Position numbers and translations under genes: made by a program
NCBI RefSeq assembly: GCF_030867095.1
Contig: NC_081829.1
Location: 46,559,036-46,623,035, forward strand
DNA: 64,000 nt
Source of the DNA: Alligator mississippiensis
Lineage: Eukaryota; Chordata; Crocodylia; Alligatoridae
Direction: 5' to 3'
In this document: piece by piece, positions 34,805-45,677 of the stretch
How positions within the stretch are numbered: the stretch's first letter is position 1
How the letters are laid out: each line of letters opens with the position of its first letter
Notes under the pieces: generated by a model
The model's input: the letters and a program-made list of their open reading frames with translations, nothing else
What the model was told of the DNA's origin: nothing
The model's database searches: none

Positions 34805-35586
34805 TGTCACAACCCAAGGGTGTGATTTTGTGTGTGTGTGCTTCGGCACTGCTAAATTATTTCCCGCCACGAGGAGCTTTCTTTGCAGGGTGCATTTCTC
34901 AGCTGCAAAGAGAAAACCCCGGTGCAAAGGAGTTCCCACCACCCGCATGCAAATTTGTGTCCCACTATTGGCCAGTTCTAAATTATTCCCACGTGGCGGC
35001 TAGCAATTGGCTTGCTAGCCGTATAAGAGGCTTGAGCGGTTTCCACCCAAGTTGGAGGACTCCACAACCATCTGGAGGAGGAGGACTTCACATCTCGTGA
35101 AGAACTCTAAACACTGCAGAGCCTAACGGACCCAGCGTGTACCTTAAGAAGGCTATAGGGGTCTGATCAACCCCTGGCCTCTCCCTGTCGCCAAGTGCGA
35201 TCCCTCAACGAACCCCTTCCCTGCGTGCAAGTTCCACAAAGCCTAGCAAACTTCATGTGAGTGTATCCAGAGCTCTTCTCTGAGTTGTTTTCTTCTGTTG
35301 ACACGACGGGCTCACGGTTTTAGAGCCTTCAGTCGGATTGGGCTAGAGTTCGTGAGATTAGAACTCTTGTCCGCTCTCCTTTCCTATCTGTAACTGCAAC
35401 TCAAGCAAGTTTTCCTGCCTGCACCACGACCATCTATGGTGTAAGTAAAATAATCTTTAATCAACCGCTACGCGTCCGTGCCTAATTCTAGTCTGCCGGC
35501 CTGCATTCCCCGACCCGTATGCCAGGGCTGCTGGCCACAGCTTGCTGCGCGTCCCCGAGGGTCTCGGACCACTCCCGGCCCGCACA
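34805..35586 (+). repeat. 5' LTR
   Basis: It begins TGTCACAACCCAAGG and ends CCGGCCCGCACA. It aligns along its full length with the 3' LTR. Immediately after it, TGGCTATGAGGATGGGATC could be a degenerate primer-binding site; its GAGGATGG core resembles the initiator-methionine tRNA type, but this is uncertain. Confidence 0.9.
34964..35030 (+). promoter_or_regulatory. LTR promoter block: CCAAT, E-box, palindrome, TATA
   Basis: In order, there is an inverted CCAAT box (ATTGG, near 34,967), a perfect CCACGTGG E-box palindrome (34,989-34,996), and a perfect 9-bp inverted repeat GGCTAGCAA/TTGCTAGCC with a 5-base loop (34,998-35,020). A TATA-like GTATAAGAGG follows (35,021-35,030). All four are conserved in the 3' LTR near 37,940-38,005, which is the reason to think they mattered. 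Confidence 0.6.
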
Positions 35587-35732
35587 TGGCTATGAGGATG
35601 GGATCAGGGGAAGGCACACTGGAGCTAGAATTAGTTAAGAACTGCCCTTGGCGCAGTGGAAAATGCCAAGTGGAAAACTTTATGGAACTGGAGGCACATA
35701 TTGCTTAACACCAGGCGGGCAGAATAGGTGAG

Positions 35733-36497
35733 ATGTTTATCAGCGGATGCCTTTCGCTGAAGGGAGAAGAGGGAGCTTCCGAAGACGAAGCCCCAAGAAA
35801 GAGGGAATTGTATCTGCACCCCGCAGCATTCGGGTGTATAATGAGTGATGAATGGGTCCTGTTTAGGCCCCTCGACACTGTGTCCCTTGCCAGAGTCAAC
35901 CCGGCGGGCGCAGTAAACCCGACCCTCACCCGGGAGTGTGCCCATTGCCTAAGATGTGCTCGGGAGAGTGAAGAACCGGTGCCGATCAACCGGTTCACCC
36001 CCTTTATGCTGGCGTCTAGATTAAGGGGTCGCGAGCTTCCATCCGAGCTCCGCGAAGATCTGGAGACGGAGGAACGCGCCGCGGATGAGAGGGTGGCCCC
36101 ACAATACGACAAGGGGGAAGTGCTAACTGCAACTTTTCACACTATAACCGATCTAATGCAAAAGAATTTAAGTTTGAAAGCCCAGCTGTGTATGGCCGTT
36201 CAAGCGGTCAAAGAAGCGGCTGCGAAAGAAAATCCTGAGACGCCACGCCAAGATGGCGCCGAGCAAGAGGGAGACCGCGTGGAAGAACCGGAAGAGAAGG
36301 GAGGAGCTTCGGAGAAACCCGCGAGAGTTCGGCCAGCAACCCCGCCCACCGACGCAGCATCGCTTCCGGCGACCACGCCTTCTTGCCGATGGAAGGGAAA
36401 ATCGAGCGGAGGAGTGCATCCGCCCCTCCTGCCTGAAGTAATAACAGCAGCAATGACTCCCACAGCAGTAGTTCAGCCTGTAGCAACAACCAGCTGA
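35733..36497 (+). pseudogene. Gag-like fossil, N-terminal part
   Basis: This 254-residue reading has a Cys-rich motif (ECAHCLRCARESE), then a Leu-rich helix (TDLMQKNLSLKAQL) and an acidic Pro-rich spacer. The helix plus spacer parallels the start of the Gag at 5.3-6.6 kb, while the Cys-rich front part has no visible counterpart there. No zinc knuckle of CCHC form is seen. A GTGAGA splice-donor-like site lies at about 35,728, just before the frame. It is a fossil part. Confidence 0.55.
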
Positions 36498-36542
36498 GTT
36501 GCTACTGCCTATTATGCTCACACCAGAACTGAACTACAGGAG

Positions 36543-37334
36543 TTGTGCAGAGAATCAAGAATCCAACCTGAAGAAACTCTAGCTGTGTGGTTGGGATGTT
36601 TGGTTGTGGAACTTGGATCCGACCTGCTAAACCAGGAAGAAGCAAGCTTCTTGGTCAGACAAGCTTCGTGGAGTAGAGGACATGTCACTGACATCGACAT
36701 GGTGGCATTTAACGTTCACTGGCCTATTCCACTGCCGGCGCTTGTTGCAGGACTGATCGGTCAGAAAGCCCATACATGGCATGATGGACAGCCAGAACAA
36801 CTTATGCTAGCGATCATCGGAGTCTCGTACTGTGCCTGGAACCCCAGAGCATGTGCGCTGGGACTGACATCACTCCAGCGAATAAGACCATGGCCTCACC
36901 GTCATCTACGAGATCCTGGAACCGTTCTAGTAACCATTCACAGCATAGATAGTTGTCTTGAGGTTTATGGGCGAAAGAACATCGTCGTCCTCCAGATTCT
37001 GCTTAACCCAATGGTGAACCAACCCGTGAGTAACCTCCTTCGTCAGTTGTCATGACTGCGTATCCTGATGGAGCCAAGATTATCTAGTGATTGGGAACGT
37101 CGACACCCGACCGAGACTCAAGGCACAAGACATCGCAAACCCGATCTTCCATCATTGCCACAGAGAACACCAGAGGAGCGATACATGTTTGGATTTCTCC
37201 TACAGCGTTCTGGACTCAATAAGCGGCAACTTTGGATTTTAGGGGACGCAGGCCAATGGCAATTGGCCTATGAGTTAGGTTTCCATTATCTAGAAGAATT
37301 AGACGACGGCTCCTCAATGATTTCATCCAGTTGA
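36543..37334 (+). pseudogene. Gag-like fossil, capsid and C-terminal part
   Basis: The readings share motifs with the minus-strand Gag at 5.3-6.6 kb: SRIQPEETLAVWLGCLVVEL against TKISPEETPVMWVGRLVLNH, HWPIPLPALVAGL against VWPIPISAVVVPTL, and TPEERYMFGFLLQRSGL against TPDEKSRFAFLLKNSGL. This establishes common ancestry of the two elements' Gag proteins. It is a broken fossil. Confidence 0.75.
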
Positions 37335-37484
37335 GTGTGCAAGAGACGGTTGTCCCGAGTAGCAAACACCTGTATTATATGTTTTAGAAATGATAGTGTA
37401 GTTCCATGGAAACTTTGTAAATATTTTGTTATACGTTAACTTATTTTCTGAGAGTTTTGTTTACAGATCCAGAATTCAGAGTGC

Positions 37485-37751
37485 ATGGCGGAGAGAAGCC
37501 CCAAGAAGGATAACATCATCAAAAGAAGTGAGGGCTTGACGCGCGACTTCACCATGACGCCCACTGAAGCCCTGATCATGCAGTTCTTTGTTATGAATCT
37601 GATTATGTGTATATGTATTTGTGTTGGTTATTATTTGATTCGATCCCTAGAGGACGAACTTATTATGTTAGCGAATTTTGTGTTTACCTGTTTAGTTCAG
37701 CGACCCGTGCTAAGAGCTCTCGATAACCCGAGTGACGAGCGTGTGGTATAA
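37485..37751 (+). pseudogene. Short membrane-protein fossil, env-tail-like
   Basis: An 88-residue frame has a charged N-terminus (MAERSPKKDNIIKR), one strong membrane segment (MQFFVMNLIMCICICVGYYL, about residues 28-48) and a C-terminal tail ending in NPSDER. The CICVG run, the following RS-L-E segment and the NPS-acidic end resemble the anchor and tail of the env at 1-350. I infer a relic of env kept next to the 3' LTR. It could instead be an unrelated accessory protein. Confidence 0.5.
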
Positions 37752-37767
37752 TTCAGCTGTGCCTTCA

Positions 37768-37778
37768 GCAAGGGGGGA
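37768..37778 (+). promoter_or_regulatory. Polypurine tract
   Basis: AGCAAGGGGGGA directly precedes the TGTCACAACC start of the 3' LTR, as expected for plus-strand priming in LTR retroelements. It fixes the left edge of the 3' LTR and the element's orientation. Confidence 0.8.
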
Positions 37779-38556
37779 TGTCACAACCCAAGGGATTTTG
37801 TGTGTGTGCGCTTCGGCACTGCTAAATTATTTCCCGCCACGAGGAGCTTTCTTTGCAGGGTGCATTTCTCAGCTGCAAAGAGAAAACCCCAGTGCAAAGG
37901 AATTCCTGCCACCCGCATGCAAATTTATGTCCCACTATTGGCCAGTTCTAAATTATTCCCACGTGGCGGCTAGCAATTGGCTTGCTAGCCGTATAAGAGG
38001 CTTGAGTGGTTTCCGCCCAAGTTGGAGGACTCCACAACCATCTGGAGGAGGAGGACTTCACGTCTCGTGAAGAACTCTAAGCGCTGCAGAGCCTTACGGA
38101 CCCAGCGTGTACCTTAAGAAGGCTATAGGGGTCTGATCAACCTCTGGCCTCTCCCCGTCGCCGAGCGTGATCCCTCGACGAACCCCTTCCCTGTGCGCAA
38201 GTTCCACGAAGCCTAGCAAACTTCGTGTGAGTGTATACACAGCTCTTCTCCGAGTTGTTTTCTTCGGTTGACACGACAGGCTCACCGTTTTAGAGCCTTC
38301 AGCCGGATTGGGCTAGAGTTCACGAGATTAGAACTCTTGTCCGCTCTTCTTTCCTATCTGTAACTGCAAGTCAAGCAAGTTTTCCTGCCTGCACGGTGAC
38401 CATCTACGGTGTAAGTAAAATAATCTTTAATCAACCGCTATGCGTCCGTGCCTAATTCTAGTCCGCCAGCCTGCATTCCCTGACCCGCGTGCCAGGGATG
38501 CTGGCCACAGCCCGCCGCGCGTCCCCGAGGGCCTCGGACCGCTCCCGGCCCGCACA
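37779..38556 (+). repeat. 3' LTR
   Basis: It is a full-length partner of the 5' LTR, with the same TGTCACAACC start and CCGGCCCGCACA end, followed by the CCTTG target duplication. The CCAAT, E-box, inverted-repeat and TATA block is preserved. No gene lies downstream within reach that it could obviously drive. Confidence 0.9.
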
Positions 38557-38796
38557 CCTTGTTTCACTTCTACCTTGTGTGTTGTGTCCTTTACAGAACA
38601 GAGTTGGTGTTCTTCTAGGGTCTGATAGAAGGCCTGTGTGACTTACTATCCCATATAAGTAGGATTAATTATTCCACTAATTAATTATTCTCTTAACACT
38701 GCCTTGAGCAGGGAGTTGTGTTAGATGACTACCTGAGGTACCTTCCAGCCCTATTTTTCTATTATTCTTTGTTTATCTCTGTGTAGTAAATATATA

Positions 38797-40046
38797 GGGT
38801 TGCCAACTCTGGCTGAAGCTATTCCAGGAGTTTTGTTTCCCACCCCCCACCCCAACAACATAATGTTACTAATGCATCAATAGAGATTTTTTGGGCTGAT
38901 ACCAATGGCCAATTTTTAAGGAGCCATATTGGCCAATACTGATCTGATTGCCGATATGCAGCATGGCAGCATGGAGAGCAGTATCTGGCTGATAAGTCTG
39001 TTGTGGGGGAAGGGCAAGGGAAGAGGGAACGGGTGTGGGGAGGGCAGATCGAGGTCCCTGCAGGGAGGGAGGGAGTGGGACTGGGACAGGGGTAGGGGCA
39101 GGGGCAGGTGTTACACTGTCAGGACAGGGTGTGGGATGGAGCCACGAGCAGCTTGTCTGGGTGGCACAGGGAGGAGGGGCAACTTCTGCCACTAAACAGA
39201 CCCTGGGAGGGCATGGGGGCTGCATGCTACCAGATCTGTACATAGGGTAAGGGTGGGTTGCCACTGAGTGCTGGAGCCAAGGGCAGCTCTGGCCTCTTCC
39301 TAGCAGGGGGCTGGGCCAGGGCTGTGCTCGGTTTGGGTGGTGGTGGTGCTGGGAGAGGGGCTACGGGTGGAGGAGGGAAGCTGCAGCCACCCCAAAATTC
39401 ACCATAGATCTCCCTCCCAGTGCTGCCACTGCCTGCCCTGAATGCAGGCCCGACCCAGCCCCTACTGGGAAGGACCTGGCACTGCCCCCAACCCCATCCC
39501 AGAGTGGTAGCCTGCTTCCGCCCCATGTGCAGATCCTGGAGCACACACCCCTATGCCCCCCCTCCTACGGTGTGTACAGCAATGGGTGCCACCTGAATGA
39601 GCTGCTTGCGACTCCATCCCACACCCCGCCCTGGCTGTGCAGTGCCTGCCCCAAGCCCACTGCCTTCCTCACTGCTGAAGCCTCAATCCGCACACCCCCA
39701 CATACCTTCCCCCACAACAGACTTACCAGCTGGACCCAGCTGCTCTCAATGCTTCCAGGCTGCACTCCTGGCCACCTGCATGCTGTGCTGCAGCTGCACA
39801 CATGCACAGGGCGTTTATCAGTGACATTATTGGCTACATCAGCCAAAGAAAAGTTGATTGGCTATACTGTCTATTTTCCTTAGATCAGTGCTGATCCAAT
39901 TTGGGACTGATGTGTGCACCTCCAGTCATTAATTGTACTGTTCAACCCATTCACAATATCAATCTCCCAGGTTGCTTTCAATAGTCTCTGGGAGATCGAT
40001 GCCGATTCCAGTAGACTCCTGGCCAATCCAGAAGGGTTGGCAACCC
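38797..40046. mobile_element. DNA element with GGGTTGCCAAC ends, containing a second TIR element
   Basis: The left end GGGTTGCCAACTCTGG pairs with the right end TTGGCAACCC (11 exact bases, then a looser match through CCAGGAGT/ACTCCTGG), and TATA flanks both sides (38,793-38,796 and 40,047-40,050). Only about 80 and 110 bases of each end belong to it. The rest is an inserted element at about 38,876-39,912. No transposase is seen. Confidence 0.65.
38876..39912. mobile_element. Inner TIR element with GC-rich core
   Basis: The left arm (TTGGGCTGATACC, then ATTGGCCAATACTGATCTGAT) matches the reverse complement of the right arm (ATCAGTGACATTATTGGCTA, then GATCAGTGCTGATCCAA). The core is GC-rich with G-rich tandem stretches (GGGACAGGGGTAGGGGCAGG near 39,080). 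Its frames are low-complexity and not genes. The family is not recognised. Confidence 0.5.
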
Positions 40047-40149
40047 TATAAATGTAGTATTCACAGTCCAAAGCGACTCCTAGCTTGTTCTATACAGGAG
40101 TACATATTTCAAGTGATCTGGGTGACAAGATCACAAAATATAGTGGCTT

Positions 40150-40855
40150 TGGCCTATACTAATTTATTGCTGAAAAGAAATAAGGATCTTGGAGTCATAG
40201 TTGACTCCAAGATGAACATGAGCCGGCAGTGTAACAAAGCTATCAACAAAGCCAGTTGCACCTTATTGTGCATTAACAGCTGCATGACCAACAGATCGAG
40301 GGAGGTGATGCTCCCCCTCTATGCGGCATTGGTCAGGCCACAATTGGAGTACTGTGTCCAGTTTTGAGCGCCACACTTCAAGAGGGATGCAGAGAATCTG
40401 GAGAGGGTCCAGAGGAGGGCCACTTGTATGATTGGTGGCCTCCATGCAAGACCCTACTAGGGGAGGTTGAGGGATCTGGATCTCTTCAGCCTTCACAAGA
40501 GATGTCTGAAGGGAGACCTCATAGCAGCCTATAAGGGAGGACAACAGAGAATTGGAGATGCTCTATTTACCAGGGCACCCCTAGGAATAACTAGGAATAA
40601 TGGGTACAAACTAGTGGAGAGTAGATTCAGGTTAGATATTAGGAAGACATTTTTCACAGTAAGGGTGGCCAGAATCTGAAATGGGCTGCCAAGAGAGGTG
40701 GTACTATCCCCTAACTTGGAGGTCTTCAAGAGGAGGCTAGATAGGCACCTGGCTGGGGTTGTCTGACCTCAGTCCTCTTTCCTGCCTGGGGCAGGGGGTC
40801 GGACACGATGATCCTTCAGTGTCCCTTCCGACTCTACAATCTATGAATCTAGGGA
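40150..40855 (+). mobile_element. CR1 LINE 3' fragment
   Basis: It encodes the C-terminal part of ORF2 (VIVDSKMNMSRQCN, then PLYAALVRPQLEYCVQF and FRLDIRKTFFTVRVARI) and ends with the CR1 3' tail (CGGACACGATGATCC, then ATCTATGAATCT). It is 5' truncated and carries in-frame stops and shifts (for example after LEYCVQF), so it is dead. Its sequence is close to the CR1 at 46.2-47.6 kb, indicating the same subfamily but an older insertion. Confidence 0.88.
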
Positions 40856-40864
40856 AAGGGCCTT

Positions 40865-43800
40865 GGATCCCTACTGCATTTAAATCCTTTAAAATGTTTT
40901 GTTCTTCATTCCTATGTTGTGTAAAGCCAGGGTAGAAAAACCCTTAGGATATTTCCATGTGAACTCTTCTGACCTTAAAAAATTACTTGTGTTTTGGTTT
41001 TCTTTCCATTACCTTTTTTTTTTCTTTTTATATATTTCCCTTATTTATTTTTTAAAGCCTATTTTAAATTTATGATTTATTTTTGCCATGGTCTGTCAAT
41101 CTCATTCCCTTTCTTTACAATTGTGTCCTGTGATTTTTCTCCATTTTCCCATTTGCATTTCTCCTGGTTTGGGGGGTTATTTTATTCAGTGCTCTCTTTT
41201 ACTCTGCATTCCCTTCCCCCACAACATATTTTTATGTACTTGCTTTACCAGAACTTTCTTATTTTCTCTATGTTCTTGCTGTCCTCATTTTTTACTTTGA
41301 TATATATTTCCTTTCTTCTCAGCTTATCCCTGTCAGGGGCATGATTCTGGAAAATACTCACCACCAGTTCACTATTAGAAAAACTGTCCCAAAACCAGAG
41401 AACCTCACGTGTACTTTATTATCTTACCCTAGAAGACTTCCATGCCTATTGAGGAGACTGGGAAGAAGGATACAGGCAACATTAGCTCACTGGTATTAAC
41501 ATGCCTAGCTCACCCCAGTCTCTGATGTTCATGGATTTCCTCCAGAATTATAGAAAATGCTCTGGGCAAGCCAGTGTTTATACCCTTGCAGTACAATGCG
41601 CGCAGTTGTACAGAAAGTCCTCTGGGTATCTGCCAAAGGGTGATAACAAAGGCCACCAAATAATTTATATGTACTGTGGATATCAGGACAGCTGGAAAGC
41701 ATGGAGCTTGGTTGCAGAGGAACCTCCTCCTCTGCTTCCTCCCCTGCCTCCGCAGCCCACTAATTTTGGTACTGGGAGAGAGTTATAGTATCCGCAGATG
41801 GGAAGGATACCACTTGATCTGCAAAAATTTGAGAGTGCAGATTATCTTTATAATATGAATTCCAGATCTAGATCTGCAGAGGTTTTGGTTGGATCAATGG
41901 CTTTTCAGCCTGTTTTTTGCCATTCTTCCCCTTGCCTCCCCTGCTTCCTCACCAAGTGCCTCTAGCTTTTGGCTAGCTGGGCAGAACTGAGAGTTTCTTC
42001 TTCCTCACAGTCAGCCCATAGCCCTGATATCAGCATGTCTCCTCTTCTCTAATGAGGGAAGGGGTGGAGCTAAGGAAAGAGTGCTGAGTAGTCAGTAGAG
42101 GAAGAACAAAGGCTGGGAGAAGTTGCCCCAACCGGCAAAAACAACTGCAGCTGTTTAGCAAGGAGCTCATCCAGCCCAACCTGCATGAAAGGTAATGGAC
42201 TCTGTGGAGGAGAAAAACAAAGGGGTGGGGAGTGAAGGAAAAGAGAGCTAGGGAAAAGGGGACCTGAAAGGAGTTTGAATAAAGTAGGGCAGCCAGAACT
42301 GAGACATGTGGAAGAGGGGAGAGGTGGTCCTAAATAATTAATGGAAGGCAGGCATTTATAGCAGAAAGGGACAGACTGAATTTATGTGAGGGCAATCAAG
42401 GGAGCCAAATAATTTCTGGACTGGGCATGCCACTAAGCTTTCAAACTTAGTAATTTACATGGGCAAGTGTAATCCATTTTTCTTAGGAATTTTGTTCTGT
42501 TTAGTTGCCTGGCTTCTACATGCCTATATACATTTAAAAAAATAAACTCTCTGCCCATCCTTCAAGTAATACAATTGTGTTGGAGACTTACTGCAAATCA
42601 GCATTCAAAGCCAACTGCTTTTTTCATGTGAAATCCACAGGAGAAAGATTGACTGACTGCATCTGGGTAATCAGATTTTCCATTTCTTCCTCGAGTTATG
42701 GCTGCTTCTATTGCATGAGTAAGTGACATGGATCAGGGGTAGGGAAGGGGGTTGGCTATGTGGGTTATGGGGAGGAGGCTAAGAAATGTTGTCCTCTTCT
42801 GGACGGAAGATTAGTCTTGCTCTCTAGTGTGGTTCATATGCCTAAATGGTGTACCAGTCCAAATATTAATACTCATGATTTGCATAGCTGTCACCAGCTT
42901 CTTGAACTTGAACACTTGCATATATAAGATACTAGCAGACCAGTTTAACATGCTCCCCTTTTAATGTCTGTGTATGCCCATGTGTAAAACAGCGCATAAT
43001 ACTGGATGTAATGACAGACCTGTTTGTGATTCTTAACTCTGCAACTTTTGTTGCAAGGGAGTGGAGGAGGTGAAATCTTATGTCTCTACAGTCTTACAAT
43101 TCTGGCTGGGTACTGGAGCACTGCAAAATGAAAATTAAATATTGCTGTATTAGTTAACCATCTTAAAACCTCAAAGACCTTTTGTTTCCTGTATTTCTAA
43201 TTCATGAATATTGAAAACCCTCTGAATCTAATATGGGCAAGTTTGTGTGCATTTACTTATTTTTTTATTTGACTATTGTATATGTATGACAGTAAGTTCA
43301 GGCCATTTCTGATTGACAAAGAAATTGGAGTCAAGCTTGTATAAACAAATCCTATATATATTGCAGATCACTTTTTATATCAAATCTAATTTTACAGCAG
43401 GCCACCTTGTTTATGGAATTCAGTTTAGTACTTGCAATTCATGTTTTAAAGCTTCTTAAAATAAAATGATATTTTAAGATAAAATGGCTACAAACTAATC
43501 CTAAATCACAATAAAGTCATAAATATGAGTATTTTTCTCTCTGCAGCAAAGAGGACATTCTGGGTCCAAAATCATATACTTAGATTTAATGGAGCCTTCA
43601 CCTTTAGTATTTATATAAAAATAAATCAAGATATTTCACACTAGGTGAACCATAGAAATGGATTCATATTTTTAAATATTAACTGAAAGGTCTTATTTAA
43701 CAGAATGTAAATATTTTATGAAAAGCTCATTGTAACCATGTTTTTGTTCATATTTATTATTTCCTTGACCTGAATTGTATGTAGTTAAATATATTTGGGT

Positions 43801-44100
43801 GGCTTATTTTCTAGTACAATATTTCTTCATCTTGGAGTTGTGACTTAAATGCAGTATGGTAAACTGTTTTCTTGAGTTTTCTACATATACAGAATTTAAA
43901 CTTTCAACAGGAAAAAACTTCTCTTTCTTATGCTTTTAATAATAGTCTCCTGAATGTAAAGAGCTGTATATAAATAGGCTTATTGAATGTATCTCATTAG
44001 GAAATGTGCAGATCTAGTTCTTTAATAAAAAGTTCTAAATGACAATTCTTGATATTTTAAATATGAAATTAGGAAATGTATATGCCTGTGAACATAAATA
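40865..44100. other. AT-rich non-coding interval
   Basis: It holds a T-rich stretch at about 40,990-41,300 that keeps hydrophobic chance frames open, and otherwise featureless AT-rich DNA. I see no gene, LINE tail or inverted-repeat element over this 3.2 kb. Confidence 0.5.
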
Positions 44101-44106
44101 CCTACT

Positions 44107-44236
44107 GGGTGCATCTATATGTGCGTTTCACTGCGCAATAAATTAATTTAATGCACAGTAAAGCTTTACCATCTATACATACACTGCAATTAGGGTAAAG
44201 TAGATTAATTTACTCCACCATAGGACAGTGAGTAGT
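44107..44236. mobile_element. Harbinger-type MITE fragment
   Basis: It starts GGGTGCATCTATATGTGCG and contains ATTAATTTA(A/C)... and GTAAAG modules. The start and interior resemble the copy at 27,524. It is interrupted at 44,237 by another MITE start. Confidence 0.5.
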
Positions 44237-44425
44237 GGGCATGGCTACACAAGATGCTGTCAGTGCAGTCGCCAAATAATACTGCACAGTATTGTATCAT
44301 ATCACTAACAATGCTAATATGCTATTGCACACTATTAGGCTACTGTGAAGTAGCCTCACTTAAAAGGCTACTGCGCAGTAAATCTGGGTACTGCACATTT
44401 ATTTAGTACTTGATTATACAAGACA
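44237..44425. mobile_element. Harbinger-type (Chompy-like) MITE, right-truncated
   Basis: GGGCATGGCTACACAAGATG is followed by AATAATACTGCACAGTA, GCTAATATGCTA and GGTACTGCACATTTAT modules, closely following 25,806-26,020. It stops at TTGATTATACAA, without the right arm. Confidence 0.65.
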
Positions 44426-44429
44426 GGCA

Positions 44430-45259
44430 GTGCTAAGGGAGTCAGTTGACTTCATGTCTCTGGTTTAGACCAGTTTGAATGAGTTTAGACAGGTTTTGAC
44501 TGGTTTGGAGTAGTTTAGACTGATTTAAACTTGTTTAGAGAACTATAGATGTCTTTGAACCAGTTCACATAATTTGAACTGGTTTGATTAAAACTGCACT
44601 ATCTGTCCCATTTGGCAGTGTTGGAGCCTTTAAACCTGGTTTAAGGCAATTTTGAATCTAATGCCTACATGAATCAGAAAGGGATTGTCAGCTCCAGTGT
44701 ACACCAGTTTGAATCAGATTGAAGTAGTTTGAACTGTTTTAGACCAATTTGAAACTATTTAGATCAGTTTGAAACAGTTTAGACTGCTGAACTAGTTTAG
44801 ACAGGTTTGAACTGGTTTAGATGAGTTGCAGTGGTGATGCATGGGGGTGCACATGAACCTCCTGAGAGCGTTGGTGCACCCCTTGACTGGCCACACTCAC
44901 TGCTTAGGCAATGGGCAGGGGGGCAGGTAGGAGTGCCAGTGCCCTCCCTGCAAGTACCGGCCGATCACTGCAGCTGCTCCCAGAAGTGGCCACAGACACT
45001 CCCAGAAGCAGTTGCAGTAATTGGCTGTAGCAATTGGCTGTCATGGGATTAGCCACCGGGGTTTCCCCCAGGCAGCAAGATTGCAGCTACGGGGGGACAC
45101 CCCCTCCCGGTCACGGGACTGGTCACAAGGGGGACACATGTGCCCGCCCCCCCCCCGACTAAGGCAGCACCAGTTGCCCATGATGAGTTGGAATCAATTT
45201 AGGCTAGTTTAGACTGTTTTCAACCAGGTTGGATTAGTTTAGATTGGTTTGGACTGTTT
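44430..45259. repeat. Degenerate GTTTAGACCAGTTTGAA satellite, left part
   Basis: Dozens of imperfect 10-20-base units of GTTTAGAC(C/T)(A/G)GTTTGAA(C/T) run through this interval, and the same units resume at 53,989-54,275 on the other side of the Harbinger transposon. This suggests one array or element interior that was later split. A hAT-like insertion occupies 44,829-45,181. Confidence 0.65.
44829..45181. mobile_element. hAT-like GC-rich insertion in the GTTTAGAC repeats
   Basis: The GTTTAGAC array is broken by GC-rich DNA starting CAGTGGTGATGCATGGGGG. GATGAGTTG occurs at both junctions (44,820-44,828 and 45,182-45,190), matching the 8-bp duplication size of hAT plus one base. The right terminus is degraded. 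The 73-codon frame inside is not a gene. Confidence 0.5.
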
Positions 45260-45362
45260 GGGCTGTGCGAGTTTGATCTGGTCTTTCTCTCCATCAGTAT
45301 GTGATCACAAGGAGCCCATCCCAGTCCCAAAAGACAAGCCGTGTGGGTGAATCTTTCCCTCC

Positions 45363-45574
45363 CAGATGTGGGTGATGGTGTGTAATGCCCCCTCCCCAAA
45401 ACCAGTTTCCCATTGGAACCCTCCCATTTCCTGCCCAAGTACTGTGGCTTTTGGAGGTTTGTTGTGAATTGTTTTATAAATGTTTTTGGAATGACCCACC
45501 CCAGCCCGCGAAGAGGAATGGGCTCATTAGATGTGGGTGACGGTGCGTAATGCCCCCCTCCCGCAAACCACTGT
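45363..45574 (+). repeat. Two ~45-bp direct repeats, 165 bp apart
   Basis: AGATGTGGGTGA(T/C)GGTG(T/C)GTAATGCCCCC followed by CAAA(A/-)CCA occurs at about 45,363 and 45,528. They lie between the transposase end and the presumed left edge of the Harbinger element, so they may be subterminal repeats that bind its proteins. Confidence 0.5.
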
Positions 45575-45615
45575 AGACAGACACAGATTTTTTTAAAGTG
45601 TAAAAGAAAAAATAA

Positions 45616-45621
45616 TTTATT
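45616..45621 (-). terminator. Polyadenylation signal for the transposase mRNA
   Basis: AATAAA on the minus strand lies about 60 bases after the last recognisable transposase codons, a fitting place for the 3' end of that transcript. Confidence 0.4.
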
Positions 45622-45677
45622 TTGGAACAAAGCACTCCCTAGTGGATGTTCTCAGCAATGTATTGTGCAAACCAATC

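Larger units (their letters stand above)
34805..38556 (+). mobile_element. Gag-only LTR retroviral element with paired LTRs
   Basis: Two direct LTRs (34,805-35,586 and 37,779-38,556) enclose about 2.2 kb. A perfect 5-bp duplication, CCTTG, lies at 34,800-34,804 and 38,557-38,561. A polypurine tract (AGCAAGGGGGGA) abuts the 3' LTR. The inside has gag-like frames and a short membrane-protein frame, but no protease, RT, RNase H or integrase, so it would depend on a helper. The LTRs differ at roughly 45-50 of ~780 positions by eye (about 6%), which in a slow-evolving reptile lineage means an insertion of tens of millions of years. As a Gag-coding copy it looks broken, with a few breaks. Confidence 0.88.

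Noticed and set aside
40994-41344. 116-codon hydrophobic frame that could look like a membrane protein
   Set aside because: It is encoded by a T-rich stretch; Phe/Leu/Ser runs in all phases explain it.
44107-44130. Taken at first as the left end of the autonomous Harbinger transposon
   Set aside because: Its interior matches a separate MITE (27,524), and GTTTAGAC repeats between it and the transposase also lie outside the right end, so the true left edge is more likely near 45,260.
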